A DNA stretch of 64,000 nt from assembly GCA_016713335.1 (NCBI GenBank), contig JADJPH010000102.1:1-64000 (forward strand), written 5' to 3'. This DNA is from Candidatus Fredericiella danica (GTDB lineage Bacteria > Chloroflexota > Anaerolineae > Caldilineales > Caldilineaceae). The translations under genes and the position numbers were made by a program. The notes below the pieces were generated by a model. It saw only the letters and a list, made by a program, of their open reading frames with translations, searched no databases and was not told the DNA's origin. Every line of letters starts with the position of its first letter. Position 1 is the first letter of the stretch. Below, piece after piece: positions 31,331 to 42,717 of this stretch.

Positions 31331-32041
31331 ATGGACGATTCAATTATTTCTGCCCGCCAGGTGCACAAATGGTTTCGCAACGGCAAAATCGAAGTGCACG
31401 CCCTGCGTGGCGTCGATTTAGAAGTGCAGCGCGGCGAAATGCTCGCCATTATGGGACCCTCCGGCTGCGGTAAAACCACGCTCCTCAACACCCTTTCCGG
31501 GCTGGATAACTTCGACGACGGTGAGGTCTTTATCGACGGCGCCAATCTCCGCAAGATGGCAGACAATCAGCGCACCAAATACCGCGCCGAACGGATGGGC
31601 TTTATCTTTCAGACCTATAATCTTTTGCCGGTGATCTCTGCCGTCGAGAATGTTGAGTTGCCGCTGCTCGTCACCGGCGTCAACCCGCGCACTGCACGTG
31701 TGCGCGCCATGAATGCCCTCGACCAGGTCGGACTCGGTGACCGCGCCGACCATCGCCCCGCCGAACTCTCGGGTGGGCAACGCCAGCGCGTGACCGTCGC
31801 TCGCGCCCTCGTCAACAACCCGGCCATTGTCTGGGCCGACGAACCGACCGGCGCCCTCGCCAGCAAGGCCGCCGAAGACGTGCTTAATCTCATGCGCCAA
31901 CTCAACCAGGAGTTGGGCCAGACCATCGTCATCGTCACTCATGAACCCGATATGGCGGCTGCCTGTGACCGCATCATCAAAATGCACGACGGGCAGATCG
32001 TCAACACCATCCAGCAGTCACCTGCAAACATGCAAGCGTGA
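31331..32041 (+). CDS. ABC transporter ATPase (MacB/LolD type)
   Basis: The ATG at 31331 has GGAG 7 nt upstream. The 236-residue product carries Walker A GPSGCGKTTLLN, Q-loop FIFQTYNLLPV, signature LSGGQRQRV, Walker B AIVWADEPTGAL and H-loop IVIVTHEP. The LLPVISAVENVELPLL stretch is typical of the MacB/LolD/FtsE group, which drives FtsX-type permeases by mechanotransmission. The large permease at 32119 is the obvious partner. In monoderm-like or atypical envelopes such systems export lipoproteins, peptides or antibiotics, or act on envelope remodelling. The substrate is unknown. Confidence 0.95.
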   Translation: MDDSIISARQVHKWFRNGKIEVHALRGVDLEVQRGEMLAIMGPSGCGKTTLLNTLSGLDNFDDGEVFIDGANLRKMADNQRTKYRAERMGFIFQTYNLLPVISAVENVELPLLVTGVNPRTARVRAMNALDQVGLGDRADHRPAELSGGQRQRVTVARALVNNPAIVWADEPTGALASKAAEDVLNLMRQLNQELGQTIVIVTHEPDMAAACDRIIKMHDGQIVNTIQQSPANMQA

Positions 32042-32118
32042 GCGGCGATCGGGCACTGGTCAAAGCAAATGACCGGGAATTGGCTGTCACTGGCTGAGCA
32101 TTCCTTGAGGAACTCCAT

Positions 32119-35100
32119 ATGTTTGGCGAATTCACCACAGGCGCGATCGTCTTCCTGCTTGGCGCCGTCACCGTCATCTTGATTTATCTGGCTTATATCT
32201 GGTTCCGCAACCCGGTCATTGCCAAGCTTGGCCTGCGCAATCTTGCGCGCCGCCCGGCCCAGACGGTGCTGATCATCATCGGGCTGACGTTAAGCACGGT
32301 CATCATTATCAGTGCGCTCGGCACCGGCGACACACTGCGCTATTCCGTCCAGCGCCAGGCCGTGGCCGCGTACGGCAAAGTCGACGAGATCATCGCACCC
32401 CCGTTGCTGTCGATGCTGGTGTCGATGGCCAACCCCAACGGCGACAGTGAACAAGCCGCAGCCACGCAGGCGACGGTCGACAATCTGATGAAAGGCGGCG
32501 TGGATAGCGTGCTGGCGCTGGTCCAGGGTGGTTTACCCTCGATCAGTACGGAACGCCTCGAACGCCTGCGCAACGCCGCCGGCGAAGAGCCACTGATCGA
32601 CGGCGTCTCCGGCGCCGTGGTCTTTCCAACCATTATCCGCAATGTGGCGACCGGCCAGAACGAACCGTTAGGCTTTATTTATGCCGTGGATGATCAGTAT
32701 CCGCAGGCTTTCGGGCTCAAGTCCGTCAACGGCCAACCGCTGACAATGGAGCAACTGGAACCCGGCATCGGCAACATCTTTTTACAGGCAACCCGACTCT
32801 TCGATGTCGTGCCGGCGTTGACCGCGGGGATGAATGAACTCCAAGCGGGCGCCGCCGCCAGTGGCGTCACGCCGGACGCGGTTGCTGCGTCGCTGCCTGA
32901 GGCATTGGCGGCGATCGGCGCCCTGCTCACGGGCATCGCGCCAGAAAACCTGCCAAATATCACCGTCACGCTCGACACGCTGGATCTATTAGGCATCAAC
33001 ACCGCGCCGCTGCGCAGCCTGGGCAGGACGGAACTCAGTCTCAGGGAACTCGCCGAATTGATCCAGGCCGCTGCGCCCGGCGAAATCCTTCCGGGTGCCC
33101 TGCCAAGGCCAGCCCGATGATCACGGACACCGCGCTCCTTTCCGCCACAGCCCAGATGATGGCGACGAGCGAGCTCACGACCACCGGGATCACGACCGCG
33201 GCGCTGGGAGCCTTGACCGGCTTTTCCGGCGATCTCTTGAGCGCGATCAACCTGAATACGATTGGGTACGAGCTCGACCGGACGTTGGCCCCTCTGGGTC
33301 TGCAACTGCGGCAGGGTGATCTCTACCTGAACCGGCTGGGCGCCCAAAAGCTTGGCGCCAATGTCGGGGATGTGCTCGAGATCTACATCGGTCCGCTCCC
33401 GGTTCGCTTTCGCGTCCGTGCCGTCGTGGACGATGCCGGTCCCCTGAGTTCGGTCTTGCCGGTGGTGATGCTCCGGCTGGATGAAGCGCAGAAACTCCTC
33501 TTCATGGAGGATAAGGTGAATGCCGTGCTCGTCTCCAATCTTGGCGATGAGCTGACCGGCATGCAACACACCGATGCCGTGAGCAAACGCCTGGCCATGC
33601 TTGCCCTGGACGACGATGCGGTGCAGTCCATTGCCGAAATTGTGCGGCAGCCCGACGCCAATCAGGAACTGCGCGACCTCGCCGCAAGTCTGCCCGATTC
33701 GCCCACTGTCACGGTGGACGATGAAGCCGAGATGCCGCCCCTGTTGGCCGGTATCTTCAATTCCGTGCTACAAAGCTTCAATCTTCAGCAGATGTCCAAA
33801 CAAGAGGCGAACCTACTGCTCGACGCCGTCGCCGCCGGCGATGATGCGCAGCTGCGTAGTGCGCTCGCCCGTAGCACCGTACGCGAATGGCTGGCAACGG
33901 CGTCGCTGACGCCGGAACTCTCCGGCAAACTGGCGACCGCCGTGGCAAATCTGAATCAGTTCGAACAGATCGAGCCACTGAACAAGACTACGATCGTCGC
34001 CGCGGCCAATGTCGGCGGCGGCGTCTTCAGTTCGATCTTCTCGATCTTTGGCATCTTCTCAATTCTCGCCGGGTTGCTGTTGATCGTACTGATTGTGGTA
34101 ATGCTGGCGGCCGAACGCCGGGTCGAGATCGGGGTTGCGCGCGCCGTAGGTGTGCAGCGCCGGCAGATTGTCCAGATGTTTATGGTCGAGGGCATGGTCT
34201 ACAACCTGCTGGCCGCGGCGCTGGGGGTCTTGTTGGGCATTGGCATCACCTGTGCCATGACGACCTTTATCGGCCGCCTGTGCAATGATGTGACTGGCCA
34301 ACTCAGCGAGCAGGCCGGGGGCATCTTCACGGTTGGCTTCGCTATGTCATGGGAGTCCATCGTGATCGCCTACTGCCTTGGCGTCTTGATTACGTGGCTG
34401 GCCATGACGATCACAACCTCGCGCGCCAGCCGGATGAATATCGTCACCGCCATTCGCGACCTACCAGATGAAGCCGAGAGCAAACGGCGTTCCCGGCTTG
34501 GGCAGATCTGGAGTTGGCTCTATCCCCTTCTGGCGACTGGACTGGGGGTCTACTTGCTGACCGTTGCCCTCGACACGCACTCGATGAGCCTGGTCCTCAT
34601 TGCCACGACATTCATCCTGTATGGGCTGGCCGTCTTGACCGGCCGGATCCTGGAGTTGACACCCATCCGCAACGAGACCGGGTATCGCATCGTCTACACC
34701 ATGTTAGGCGCCGGTCTCATCCTGATCTGGGTGCTCCCCTGGTACCAATGGGCGCCGCAGGTCTATCCGGATCTCTTCACCTGGGATCCGACGCAGGCAC
34801 CGACCGTGTTTACAATCGGTGGCCCATTGATCATCATCGGCGCCATCTTGATCATCATGTTCAATGCAGGTTTTCTGAGTTCGCTCTTTGCCAGTCTGCT
34901 CGGATTCATCCCGGCGCTGCGCCCGGTGCTCCGCGATGATCATGGCAACCGTCGTCGTCATGGCCGTGGTCATCAACACCACGCAGTCCCTGATCCGGCT
35001 AAACCCACAGGCAACTGCCGGCTTCGAAATGCGCGTTGAGTCGACACTGTTGAGCTTTTTCAACCCCATTGAGGACATCGAGGCCGCGATTGCGGCGCGG

Positions 35101-36231
35101 GCGGACGACCCGCTGCTGGCCGAAGTTGCGGCCGTCGGGCGGCTCACCGATCAGTTGATGGGCGCCCATGTCGCCGGCTCCGACCGGGCGGATCGCAACA
35201 TCATGATGACCGGCGTCAACCAGGGCTTTGTAGATCAGGCGTCAAAGATCTATTCATTCCAGGCGCGGGCGCCAGGGTATGAAAGCGACGAGGCAATCTG
35301 GAACGCGCTGGCAACCCGTGACAACGTGGTCGTGGTGAAACCCCGCGTCATGACGGCGCCGGTGCTGCCATTTGGCATGCGGGCGCCCACGGACGCAGAG
35401 CTCAATTCAATGCCCATCGACGAAGAAGACGATGAATTTGGCCCGCCTGCGGACCGCCCGCGCGGTCCTTCGCGCGTCTTTGGTCGCTTCACCCTCGACG
35501 CCGTCAAAATGAGCGCTGGCAAGTTGCCGGAAGTGGGCCTCGAATTGACCACCGCCGGACAGGACGGCGTAACGCGCACCATCACCGTCGAGGTGATTGG
35601 TGTGCTGGCCGACGACACCAACTTGGCTGAGGGCAACATGCTGGCGAGCGAGGCGACCCTGCGCAGATTGCGTAGCGTACCGGTAACCGGCGATGCAACG
35701 TACATCAAGGTGAAGGAAGGCGCCGACCCGCGTGCGGTAGCTGCGGGGATCGAGGGGTCCTTCGTCAGCACGGCGTTGAACACCAGCTTGATCGAGGACG
35801 AATACGCCCAACGCCAGCGCTTGACCGGAGGCGCGCTGCAACTGCTGCAAGGCTTCATGGCGCTGGGCCTGCTTGTCGGCATCGCCGCCCTGGGCGTCAT
35901 CTCTACCCGCGCTGTCATCGAGCGGCGCCAGCAGGTAGGCATGCTGCGCGCCATGGGCTATCAGAAAGGAATGGTGGGACTCTCCTTTCTGCTCGAATCC
36001 AGCTTTATCTCAATCACAGGCCTGCTGCTCGGCGCCCTCACCGGCGTTGTCCTTGGCAACAACATGATCTCGGCGTTCTTCCCACAACTCGACCATTCTG
36101 TCGTCGATATCCCGTGGACACAAATTGGCCTGATCGTGCTCGCAGCCTACCTATTCTCGCTCCTTACAACGATTCTACCGGCGTGGCAAGCGGCACGCAT
36201 CTACCCGGCGGAAGCGCTTCGATACGAATAG
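32119..36231 (+). CDS. Large FtsX/MacB-like ABC permease, two frameshifts
   Basis: Three frames join into one gene of about 1370 codons. The first (32119) has a membrane helix (GAIVFLLGAVTVILIYL), then NLARRPAQTVLIIIGLTLS, the usual FtsX start. A frameshift near 33105 leads to the second part with FtsX helices at about 34030-34270 (IFSILAGLLLIVLIVVML, RRVEIGVARAVGVQRRQI) and more helices to 34900. Near 34935 the frame changes again and about 15-20 residues between RPVLR and AMIMATVVVMAVVIN seem missing. A second periplasmic domain and C-terminal FtsX unit follow (RRQQVGMLRAMGYQKGM, ILPAWQAARIYPAEALRYE). It is the membrane partner of the ATPase 78 nt upstream. The shifts may be sequence error. 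Confidence 0.85.
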
Positions 36232-36235
36232 CGGT

Positions 36236-36318
36236 GTATCTCGTATTGCGTATTGCGTATCTCGTATTCTTTGGCAGTCACACTTCAATGCACGAGATAC
36301 GCAATACGAGATACGCAC
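36236..36318. repeat. Inverted heptamer tract between convergent genes
   Basis: The left side holds five heptamers (GTATCTC, GTATTGC, GTATTGC, GTATCTC, GTATTCT). The right side holds the complementary units (GCACGAG, ATACGCA, ATACGAG, ATACGCA). A 17-bp perfect inverted repeat (36249-36265 with 36292-36308) results. It lies just past the permease stop and reaches the stop of the convergent propeller gene, so it could end both transcripts. Confidence 0.65.
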
Positions 36319-37526
36319 TATTGCGCCGGATTATTCTTCAACTGCGGCATAAAAATGCATTCCGGCACGTCGCCGATGCAGTTGTCGCCCTGCCCCTGTG
36401 TGGTTGCGGTTGGCGTCAGCGTCGGTGGTGTGCCGGTGATGGTCGGGGTCGGTGTCGGCGTTGAGCCTTTCGGGGTCAGCGTCGGCGTCGGTGTATCCGT
36501 CGCCGGTGGCGGTATGATAGACGGGATCACCGTCGGGATCGCATCCTTGTCCCAGATCGCAACACCGATCTGTTTTTCTCCAACGCCGATGGTTCACCGT
36601 GGAACCACATCATCAGTTGGTCGCCGGCTTGCACCACCGCCGGATAGTAGACGCTAAAGGCATCCCACGTGAGCGGTTGGCCACCCATGACCGGGTTGAC
36701 GTCGTACTTGGTCCAGGTAGCGCCATCGGGAGAATACGCGTGGCCGATGAAGGTGCGCTGGACGACCCGGTTATAGCCCTGGTACCACATCTCGTAATGG
36801 TCGCCCATCCAGAGCACACTGGGCGAGGCAATTTCGCCGTTATCCCAGTCAAGGTCACCGCCAAAGGGGAGTACAGGGTTCTTGGCGCTCTTGGTCCAGT
36901 TGATGCCGTCTGGCGAGGTGGCGTAGCCGATTTGCAGCCGGTCGCCACGCCCCGCGTACCACATGTGGTATTGGCCGTTCCGATAGATTACATTGGGCGA
37001 TAAGACGTTCAGATCATCCCAACCGGACGTACTCGCCACAAAAATGGGGTTGTTCGCGTGTTTTGTCCACGTGATGCCGTCCGGCGACGTGGCATAGCCG
37101 ATCTGGTACCCGCCGCCGTACAGACTTAACCCTGCATACCACATCTTCCATAACTTGGCATTTGCATCATAGAGGACGCTGGGCGCACCCACGCCTTCGC
37201 TATCCCACTCCAAGGCCTACGCCTGGTTCAAGGACCGGCGTTGCGAAGGGCTTTTTCCAGGTCAGCCCATCGGCCGAGATGGCATAGCCGATCTTGGCGC
37301 AGGAGTTGTTGCTGCCACTGGCGGCATACCACATGCGATAGCCCGCGCCATCATAGACAACGCGGGCGGAATAGACGCTCCTGTCATCCCACGATCCGTT
37401 CTTGCCAAGTGGAATCACGGGATTGCCAACATACTGGAGCCAGGCGCCCATGATCACCGCCAACACGCTGACGGGCACAAGGATCGCCACAGCCACAACC
37501 AAAGCAGACACTATCCGGCGCTTCAT
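36318..37526 (-). CDS. Secreted beta-propeller glycosidase-like protein, two frameshifts
   Basis: The ATG at 37526 opens a signal peptide (ALVVAVAILVPVSVLAVI). Blade-like repeats follow with MWYA..., KIGYAISADGLTWKKP, IGYATSPDGITWTK, IGYATSPDGINWTKS and AYSPDGATWTKYD. This is the pattern of five-bladed propellers related to GH43/GH32/GH130-type enzymes. Frameshifts lie near 37205 and near 36580, the latter in an AAAAA run. After the second, the frame gives QIGVAIWDKDAIP, a Thr-Pro linker, and the end CIFMPQLKNNPAQ, a YLP-like terminus. Catalytic acids cannot be assigned with confidence, so a sugar-binding role is also possible. The protein would be exported. Confidence 0.78.
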
Positions 37527-37582
37527 AGTTTCCTCCTAGACGGTGGTACCGGCCGGGGGGCTGCGTGCAGCAAACGGCGGAT

Positions 37583-37604
37583 GGCGAGGTGCCATCACCT
37601 CGCC
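37583..37604. terminator. Hairpin 3' of the DUF333 lipoprotein gene
   Basis: GGCGAGGTG and CACCTCGCC pair around CCAT, about 90 nt past the stop of the minus-strand DUF333 gene and before the propeller gene. It has no U-tract. The same 9-nt arms recur at 49776-49811. Confidence 0.45.
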
Positions 37605-37696
37605 CTAGGCTATCACCGAATTTGGATCAGCACACCGGCAAAATGTCTGATAATTGCAACTTAATTATGCGTGGATTGGAGGAGATGAGGTGCCTT

Positions 37697-38491
37697 TTAC
37701 GGCTTGCACTCCCCGCGGAAATACGCCCACTCTTCGCATTCGTTCCCATTGTCAAAGACGCAATAGCCGACTTCGCCGTTGGCTTCCTGCCGGATCTCGG
37801 AACTGCCGCCGTTTTCGGTGCAATAGACCGACGCGGGATTGGCCATGTTGGCTTCAGGGGTGGCGTTGGCCGGTTCGCATTCATTGCGGTAGTAGGCCCA
37901 CTCTTCACATTGGCTGCCGTCCGGGAATACGCAGTAGCCGACATCACCACCGGTCTCGGCTACGATCTTCGATTCGCCGCCCTGTTCAACGCAGTAGGCG
38001 GATGCCGGATTCACCATGTTGGCTTCCGGCGTGGGCTGGTCGGGTGAGCAGTCACCGCGGAAGAATGCCCATTCATCACACTCGGCGCCATTGGCGAAGA
38101 TGCAGACGCCATACTCGCCGCCATCCGCATCGGTGCGCGTTTCCTCGGTGCCACCGTTCTCTGTGCAGAAAACAGAGGCGGGATTGGGCATGCCGATGAT
38201 CGCGGGCGTTGCCTGCGCCTCGCCGGCCTTGCACTCGCCGCGCATGAACGCCCACTCTTCGCATTCGCTGCCATCCGGGAATACACAATAGCCGACCTCG
38301 CCCCCGCTGGCGTCCTTGCGGATGTCCAAGGTTCCCCCATTGTCGACGCAGTTCACCGACGCAGGATTGGCCATGCCGGCGTTCTCCCCAGCTTGCGCCG
38401 GTTCGGCTGCGCGGGGCTCAATGGGGCGACAACCCGCCAACCACACCATTGCGATCATCAAAAACAGCACCACCACCGCATTGCGACGCAT
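37697..38491 (-). CDS. Lipoprotein with four DUF333 repeats
   Basis: A lipoprotein signal (VVLFLMIAMVWLAGC, Cys near residue 20) is followed by four modules of about 46 residues. Each begins M-N-PAS-x-x-C (ANPASVNC, PNPASVFC, VNPASAYC, ANPASVYC), continues with NGGT..., GGEVGYCVFPDG, and ends CEEWAFMRGEC. The four cysteines per module suggest two disulfides. DUF333 is usually found singly in small enterobacterial hemolysin-annotated proteins of uncertain role. Four tandem copies on an anchored lipoprotein is an unusual layout. Short linkers of ATPEAN type separate modules 2-4. The frame is intact. Confidence 0.9.
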   Translation of the reverse strand: MRRNAVVVLFLMIAMVWLAGCRPIEPRAAEPAQAGENAGMANPASVNCVDNGGTLDIRKDASGGEVGYCVFPDGSECEEWAFMRGECKAGEAQATPAIIGMPNPASVFCTENGGTEETRTDADGGEYGVCIFANGAECDEWAFFRGDCSPDQPTPEANMVNPASAYCVEQGGESKIVAETGGDVGYCVFPDGSQCEEWAYYRNECEPANATPEANMANPASVYCTENGGSSEIRQEANGEVGYCVFDNGNECEEWAYFRGECKP

Positions 38492-38572
38492 GATCGAAGT
38501 CTCCCTTCAAAGCTGAAGATAGAATTAAGCCAACAACCTATAGGACGGATAGCGCCTTGATGAAGTTCCATT

Positions 38573-38600
38573 CATTGACCGTTGACAATTGACAATTTTC
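38573..38600. repeat. Four heptamers upstream of tRNA-Ser
   Basis: Units CATTGAC, CGTTGAC, AATTGAC, AATTTTC are contiguous. Their TTGACA content could be mistaken for a -35 box, but no matching -10 was seen. Confidence 0.55.
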
Positions 38601-38634
38601 TCTCGCCCCAATCGCACCCCATTTCCCCATAAAA

Positions 38635-38662
38635 TTGCGATTCGCTCCCCCTATGCTATGCT
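38635..38662 (+). promoter_or_regulatory. Probable promoter of tRNA-Ser
   Basis: TTGCGA at 38635-38640 and TATGCT at 38657-38662 are 16 nt apart. The -10 lies 22 nt before the mature tRNA 5' end. Confidence 0.45.
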
Positions 38663-38684
38663 TCTTCTTCACAATATCACGCAC

Positions 38685-38777
<93 letters not shown>

Positions 38778-38782
38778 ATAGC

Positions 38783-38813
38783 ATGAAGCTCCGGCAAATT
38801 GCCGGAGCTTCAT
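38783..38813. terminator. Hairpin terminator after tRNA-Ser
   Basis: ATGAAGCTCCGGC and GCCGGAGCTTCAT pair around AAATT, 8 nt past the tRNA, followed by CTTTTCT on the plus strand. It may also serve the minus-strand M28 gene that ends at 38838. Confidence 0.85.
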
Positions 38814-38837
38814 CTTTTCTGCAGGCCGGTCTGTCGT

Positions 38838-40932
38838 TCAACGCTCGACGGCAGGCAGGTAGACATCCCACGTCACACCACCTACCTCAGGTCCCGGCGT
38901 CTCCACCTCAGGCAGCAACACCGGACCGTCGTCAGCCTCACCCAGCACCGTCTGGCTGCAGCCGCCCAGGAAAACCCGGTCCACATACCCCCACTTCTGC
39001 GTACCCGACCCATTGTTGTAGACATTGAAGTAAATCACCACCGTCTGCCCCCGATAGGCCGAAAGGTCAAAGGTGCGCAGCACCCACTTGCCGTCGCCCA
39101 CCACGTAACGGCGCTCAAGCGTCGCCAGATACTTGTAGCTGCTGTTGAGCAACAGCGTCTCACGATAGTCATAACCGTCCGCCGGACCATTGCTCAGGAA
39201 CGCATAGCGCAGCCGCACCGGCGTGGGGGCATTCGCCGGTATGGTCACCTTTTGAAACACCGTCGAATAGGCAAGCCGATTGGTCACCCCGTTCGGGATG
39301 CCAAGCCGTACCGAACGCACGCCATTGTAAACAGGACTAGACACGTATCCACCAGGATAGGGTGTGGAGCCAAAACTCCACCACCGTTGTTCTCAAAGTG
39401 ACCGCTCACGAGCAGATTCGGACAACTCACCGGTGTCTTGGTTGGCGGCGGGGTCGGTGAACCGCCAAAATTGTAGCCCGCCAGCTCGGCGAGCACGGCC
39501 AGCGTCAGCCGGCCGATGCGCGCCACATAGTTGTAGTCAACCCGGCTCGGCAGGTCACCCGTGTTGTGATAATAAGGGTTGCGATCGCGCACAATGGCAT
39601 CGTCAAAAAAGTTCTCGATGACCAGGAACGACGCATAGTCGTTGTCCCAAAATGGGGAGTGATCCGAGAAGCGGCTCGCCGTGGTCGTCTTCCGCTCGAA
39701 GACAAGCCCCGTGCCATAGCGCGTGTTCCGCTCCAGATATCCATCCGCCAGTGCATTCGACTTTGGCCCCGACGCCGTGTGAATCTCCACCACACGATCG
39801 CCGTTGCCATCCCACCCAATCATGTCGAGGTTGATGAAGCCCATCACCTGCTCTCCGCGGGCACGAAGCGTCGCCGCATAGACTTTGCTGCCCCACTGCC
39901 CCTGTTCCTCACCGGTGAAGTGGATGAAACGCACGGTCACCGCCGGCTGATTGGCCTTCAGCAGGCGCGCGATCAGCAGTGTATTCGCCGTCCCCGTGGC
40001 ATTATCGTCGGCGCCAGGCGCCGTGGTGTAGGGTATCTGCGACATATTGTCGAGATGACCGCCGACCAGCAACACCTTTTCCGGATTTGCCGTCCCGCGC
40101 ACCTCGGCGACGACGTTGCGCCCGCTGTAGCTGCCATAAGTCCAGTTGAAGTAACTCACCGGGATCCCCAGCGCCTGGTAATATTCGTAGACATACTGTT
40201 CGGCATCATGCACGCGCGCAGTCAAGGTATGGCGCGTGTTCAACGTAATCGCCACCCCGCCGATCGTCGCCGGCGTCTGCCCGCTGAGCCGATCCACCAA
40301 CGTGCGGAGGTCCGCCTCGGTGAGTTTGGGCAGCAGTGCCGCAATGGCAGGGTTTGGGACGGCAGCAACCGCTGCCGGGGCAAACGCGGCATCCCGTGCG
40401 GAACCCGGCGGCGCCAGGGCCGCTGCGGTCAACAGCGAAACTTGCACCCCATTGACGCCAAGGTGATCAACGAGCGCCACCTCATTTGCCGGCGTCGTGG
40501 CGACAATCAGCACCCCGCCGACCACGTCGATCACCTCCCCAACCGGCCGCGCGGCGTCCGCCGCACCTTCAGCGCTCGCATCGACAAGATAGTAGACCTT
40601 GCCGGCAGCATTCGCATCCAGCACGTTCACCGTCTCGTTGGCTGCTGCCAACAGTGCAACATCCCCTGCACCCCGCTGGCAATGAACAGATCCCTGCCGG
40701 TGTCTTCGAGCCGCGCATGCAACGTCACCGAGGGCGGCACTGTGGCCGGCCATTCCCCCTTTGCGGTCTCGAACCGGAACAACACGGGGCCAAAGCCTTT
40801 GGTCGCCAGCGCCTCGGCCTGGCTGATGCCCACCCGCGGTGTCGCGAGCAGACCACCCACCACTACGGCGATCACGCAGAGGGCGATCACGAACGGGCTT
40901 ACGTATTGAAAGCGGTGTTTTATCGTGTACAT
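38838..40932 (-). CDS. Secreted M28 zinc aminopeptidase, two frameshifts
   Basis: The ATG at 40932 with GAGAGG upstream begins MYTIKHRFQYVSPFV and a signal/anchor helix (ALCVIAVVVGGLLATP). Frameshifts near 40670 and 39370 split the gene. The middle part has the M28 metal-binding set: GGHLDNMSQ (His), APGADDNATG (bridging Asp), HFTGEEQGQWGS (catalytic Glu and ligand Glu), NLDMIGWD (Asp) and FSDHSPFW (His). This is an exported aminopeptidase of the Streptomyces-griseus/aminopeptidase-Y kind. A PTPPPTKTP linker leads to a C-terminal beta-sandwich of about 170 residues with FENNGGGV and WVLRTFDLSAYRGQ. The end is WDVYLPAVER, a YLP-type terminus. Confidence 0.85.
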
Positions 40933-41188
40933 GTTGCCTCTCCGCGGCGTTGAAAGCATACTGCAAGTTTGCAATGGGTGCGGCATACTGGTCTTCTGGT
41001 AAAGTGGATGCGCTCAGTTGTCGACGCACCGGTTGGCGAATCTACAAGGGTTGACGACGACGGTGCAGCAAAGTCGCGCACTTTCATAGTAGAGTTTTGC
41101 AGACGGGAGCGTTGAATTGCAAGAATCGGCGGGCGCTTGTAGGATGCCCATAGGCGGATCAGCGTCCAGGTGACCCCTGAGGTGACGA

Positions 41189-42666
41189 TTGCGAGTCGAC
41201 GTCAATACTGAAACTCATTCAATCAGGCGAGATACGCTGCAAAGGATCGCAGGCGTCATTGCCCTCCTGCTCCTCGCCGGGGCGCTCGCCGTGTTGCCGC
41301 TTGACCGGGCCGTGCTGTTGGCCGGCGGGCTGGCTGCACTTGTTCTGCTCGTACGTTGGCCCTGGCTGATCTGGCTTCCCCTTGCGGCAACGCTCCCTTT
41401 CGCCAGCGCCGTAAAATCAGGTCCTGTCAGCGCCGCTGACCTGCTCTTTGCCGCGGCCATCGTACTCTGGTTCGTGGATGGCGCACGCCGGCGCTCCCCT
41501 GCCGCTGCGCACTTCACCGCTCTTCTTGGCCGCCTGCATCTACACCGCCGCACTATTTGTATCCTCGTTTGTTGCCGCCGATTTGCCGGAAGCGCTGGCG
41601 GAGGTGATAAAATGGGTCGAATTGTGCGCAGTGCTTTTGATTGCACCGGCGATGCTGGCCCCGCGCCAGACACGGTGGGTCGCCGCTGCGTTGGTGGCCG
41701 GCGCGCTGGGACAGGCATTATTGGGACTTTACCAGTTTATCTTTCAGATCGGACCTGAGTTCTTTATTGTCTTGGGGCGGTTTATGCGGGCGTACGGCAC
41801 CTTCGCCCAGCCCAACCCATTTGGGGGCTTCTTGGGCTTGACGTTGCCGGTCGCCCTGAGCCTTGCCCTGTGGGCCTGGCAGACGCTCGTGCGCCAACGA
41901 GGGATGCGCTGGGCCGCGCTGGGCTGGGCGCTCTTTTTCACCCTGGCGACTGCCGCAGTGGGCGCCGGTCTGCTGGCCAGTTGGAGCCGGGGTGCGTGGC
42001 TGGGGGCAGGCGTGAGTGTCATGGTCGTGTTGGTATTGCACAGCCGGGTTGTTGCCGTGCTGACCGGACTCACCGCCCTGCTGGTTGCCGCCGGGCTGCT
42101 GTTGGGTGCGCTGACGCCGAACTTGGTTCCCGCACCGATTGCGGCACGCGTGCAGGATGTGCCGGCGTATTTTGGACTGACGGATGTACTCAACCAGCCG
42201 GTGACGGACGAGAATTTCTCAGTCATCGAACGCGTGGCGCATTGGGTTGCTGCCCAGCGCATGTGGGAGCAGTCGCCGTGGCTGGGTATTGGGCCGGGCA
42301 ATTATGCGGTCGTCTATCCAGAGGTGCGGCTGCCGAAGTGGGAAGAGCCGTTAGGCCACGCCCACAACGTCTACTTGAACGTGCTAGGCGAAACGGGGCT
42401 GCTGGGGTTCACCACCTTCCTGGTTTTTCATGGTGACTGCAGTTGTTTGGACGTGGCGGCAGTTCCGGCAGGCACGGCGCCACGACGCCGCCGAAGCCGC
42501 ATGGGTGGCCGCACTGGCGGTCGGTCTGTTGGGCATGCTGGCGCATCTGACGCTGCACAACGTTGTGGACAACCTGTTTGTGCAGGGCATGGTACTCTAT
42601 CTCGGCCTATGGTTTGCGCTACTGCCCGTTGGCGGCAGGAACGGCGCAATTGACTTGAATGCATGA
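41189..42666 (+). CDS. O-antigen ligase/Wzy-like membrane protein, two frameshifts
   Basis: TTG 41189 follows GAGG by 6 nt. About ten hydrophobic helices run through the product. Frameshifts near 41515 and 42430 divide it. The large middle part has the family's loop with AYGTFAQPNPFGGFLGL, ASWSRGAWLG and, after the big extracytoplasmic loop, WLGIGPGNYAVVYPE and HAHNVYLNVLGETGLLGF, as in the O-antigen ligase/polymerase superfamily (PF04932-like). It would polymerise or attach glycans on the outer face of the membrane. GtrA and a GT4 glycosyltransferase follow on the same strand, giving a small surface-polysaccharide set. Confidence 0.82.
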
Positions 42667-42717
42667 TCGTCGTAACTCATGCATGGGGGTCATTCGTTCT
42701 TATTCTTGGAGTGGATC

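Noticed and set aside
32119..36231. Programmed frameshifting in the permease and other broken genes
   Set aside because: Shifts differ in direction and context between genes, and no slippery site plus stem was seen.
38573..38600. TTGACA boxes as a strong promoter
   Set aside because: They are part of a heptamer tract and lack a -10 at the right spacing.
39566..40909. A 447-codon plus-strand frame across the M28 gene
   Set aside because: The opposite strand carries the full M28 metal-ligand set; this frame has no recognisable motif.
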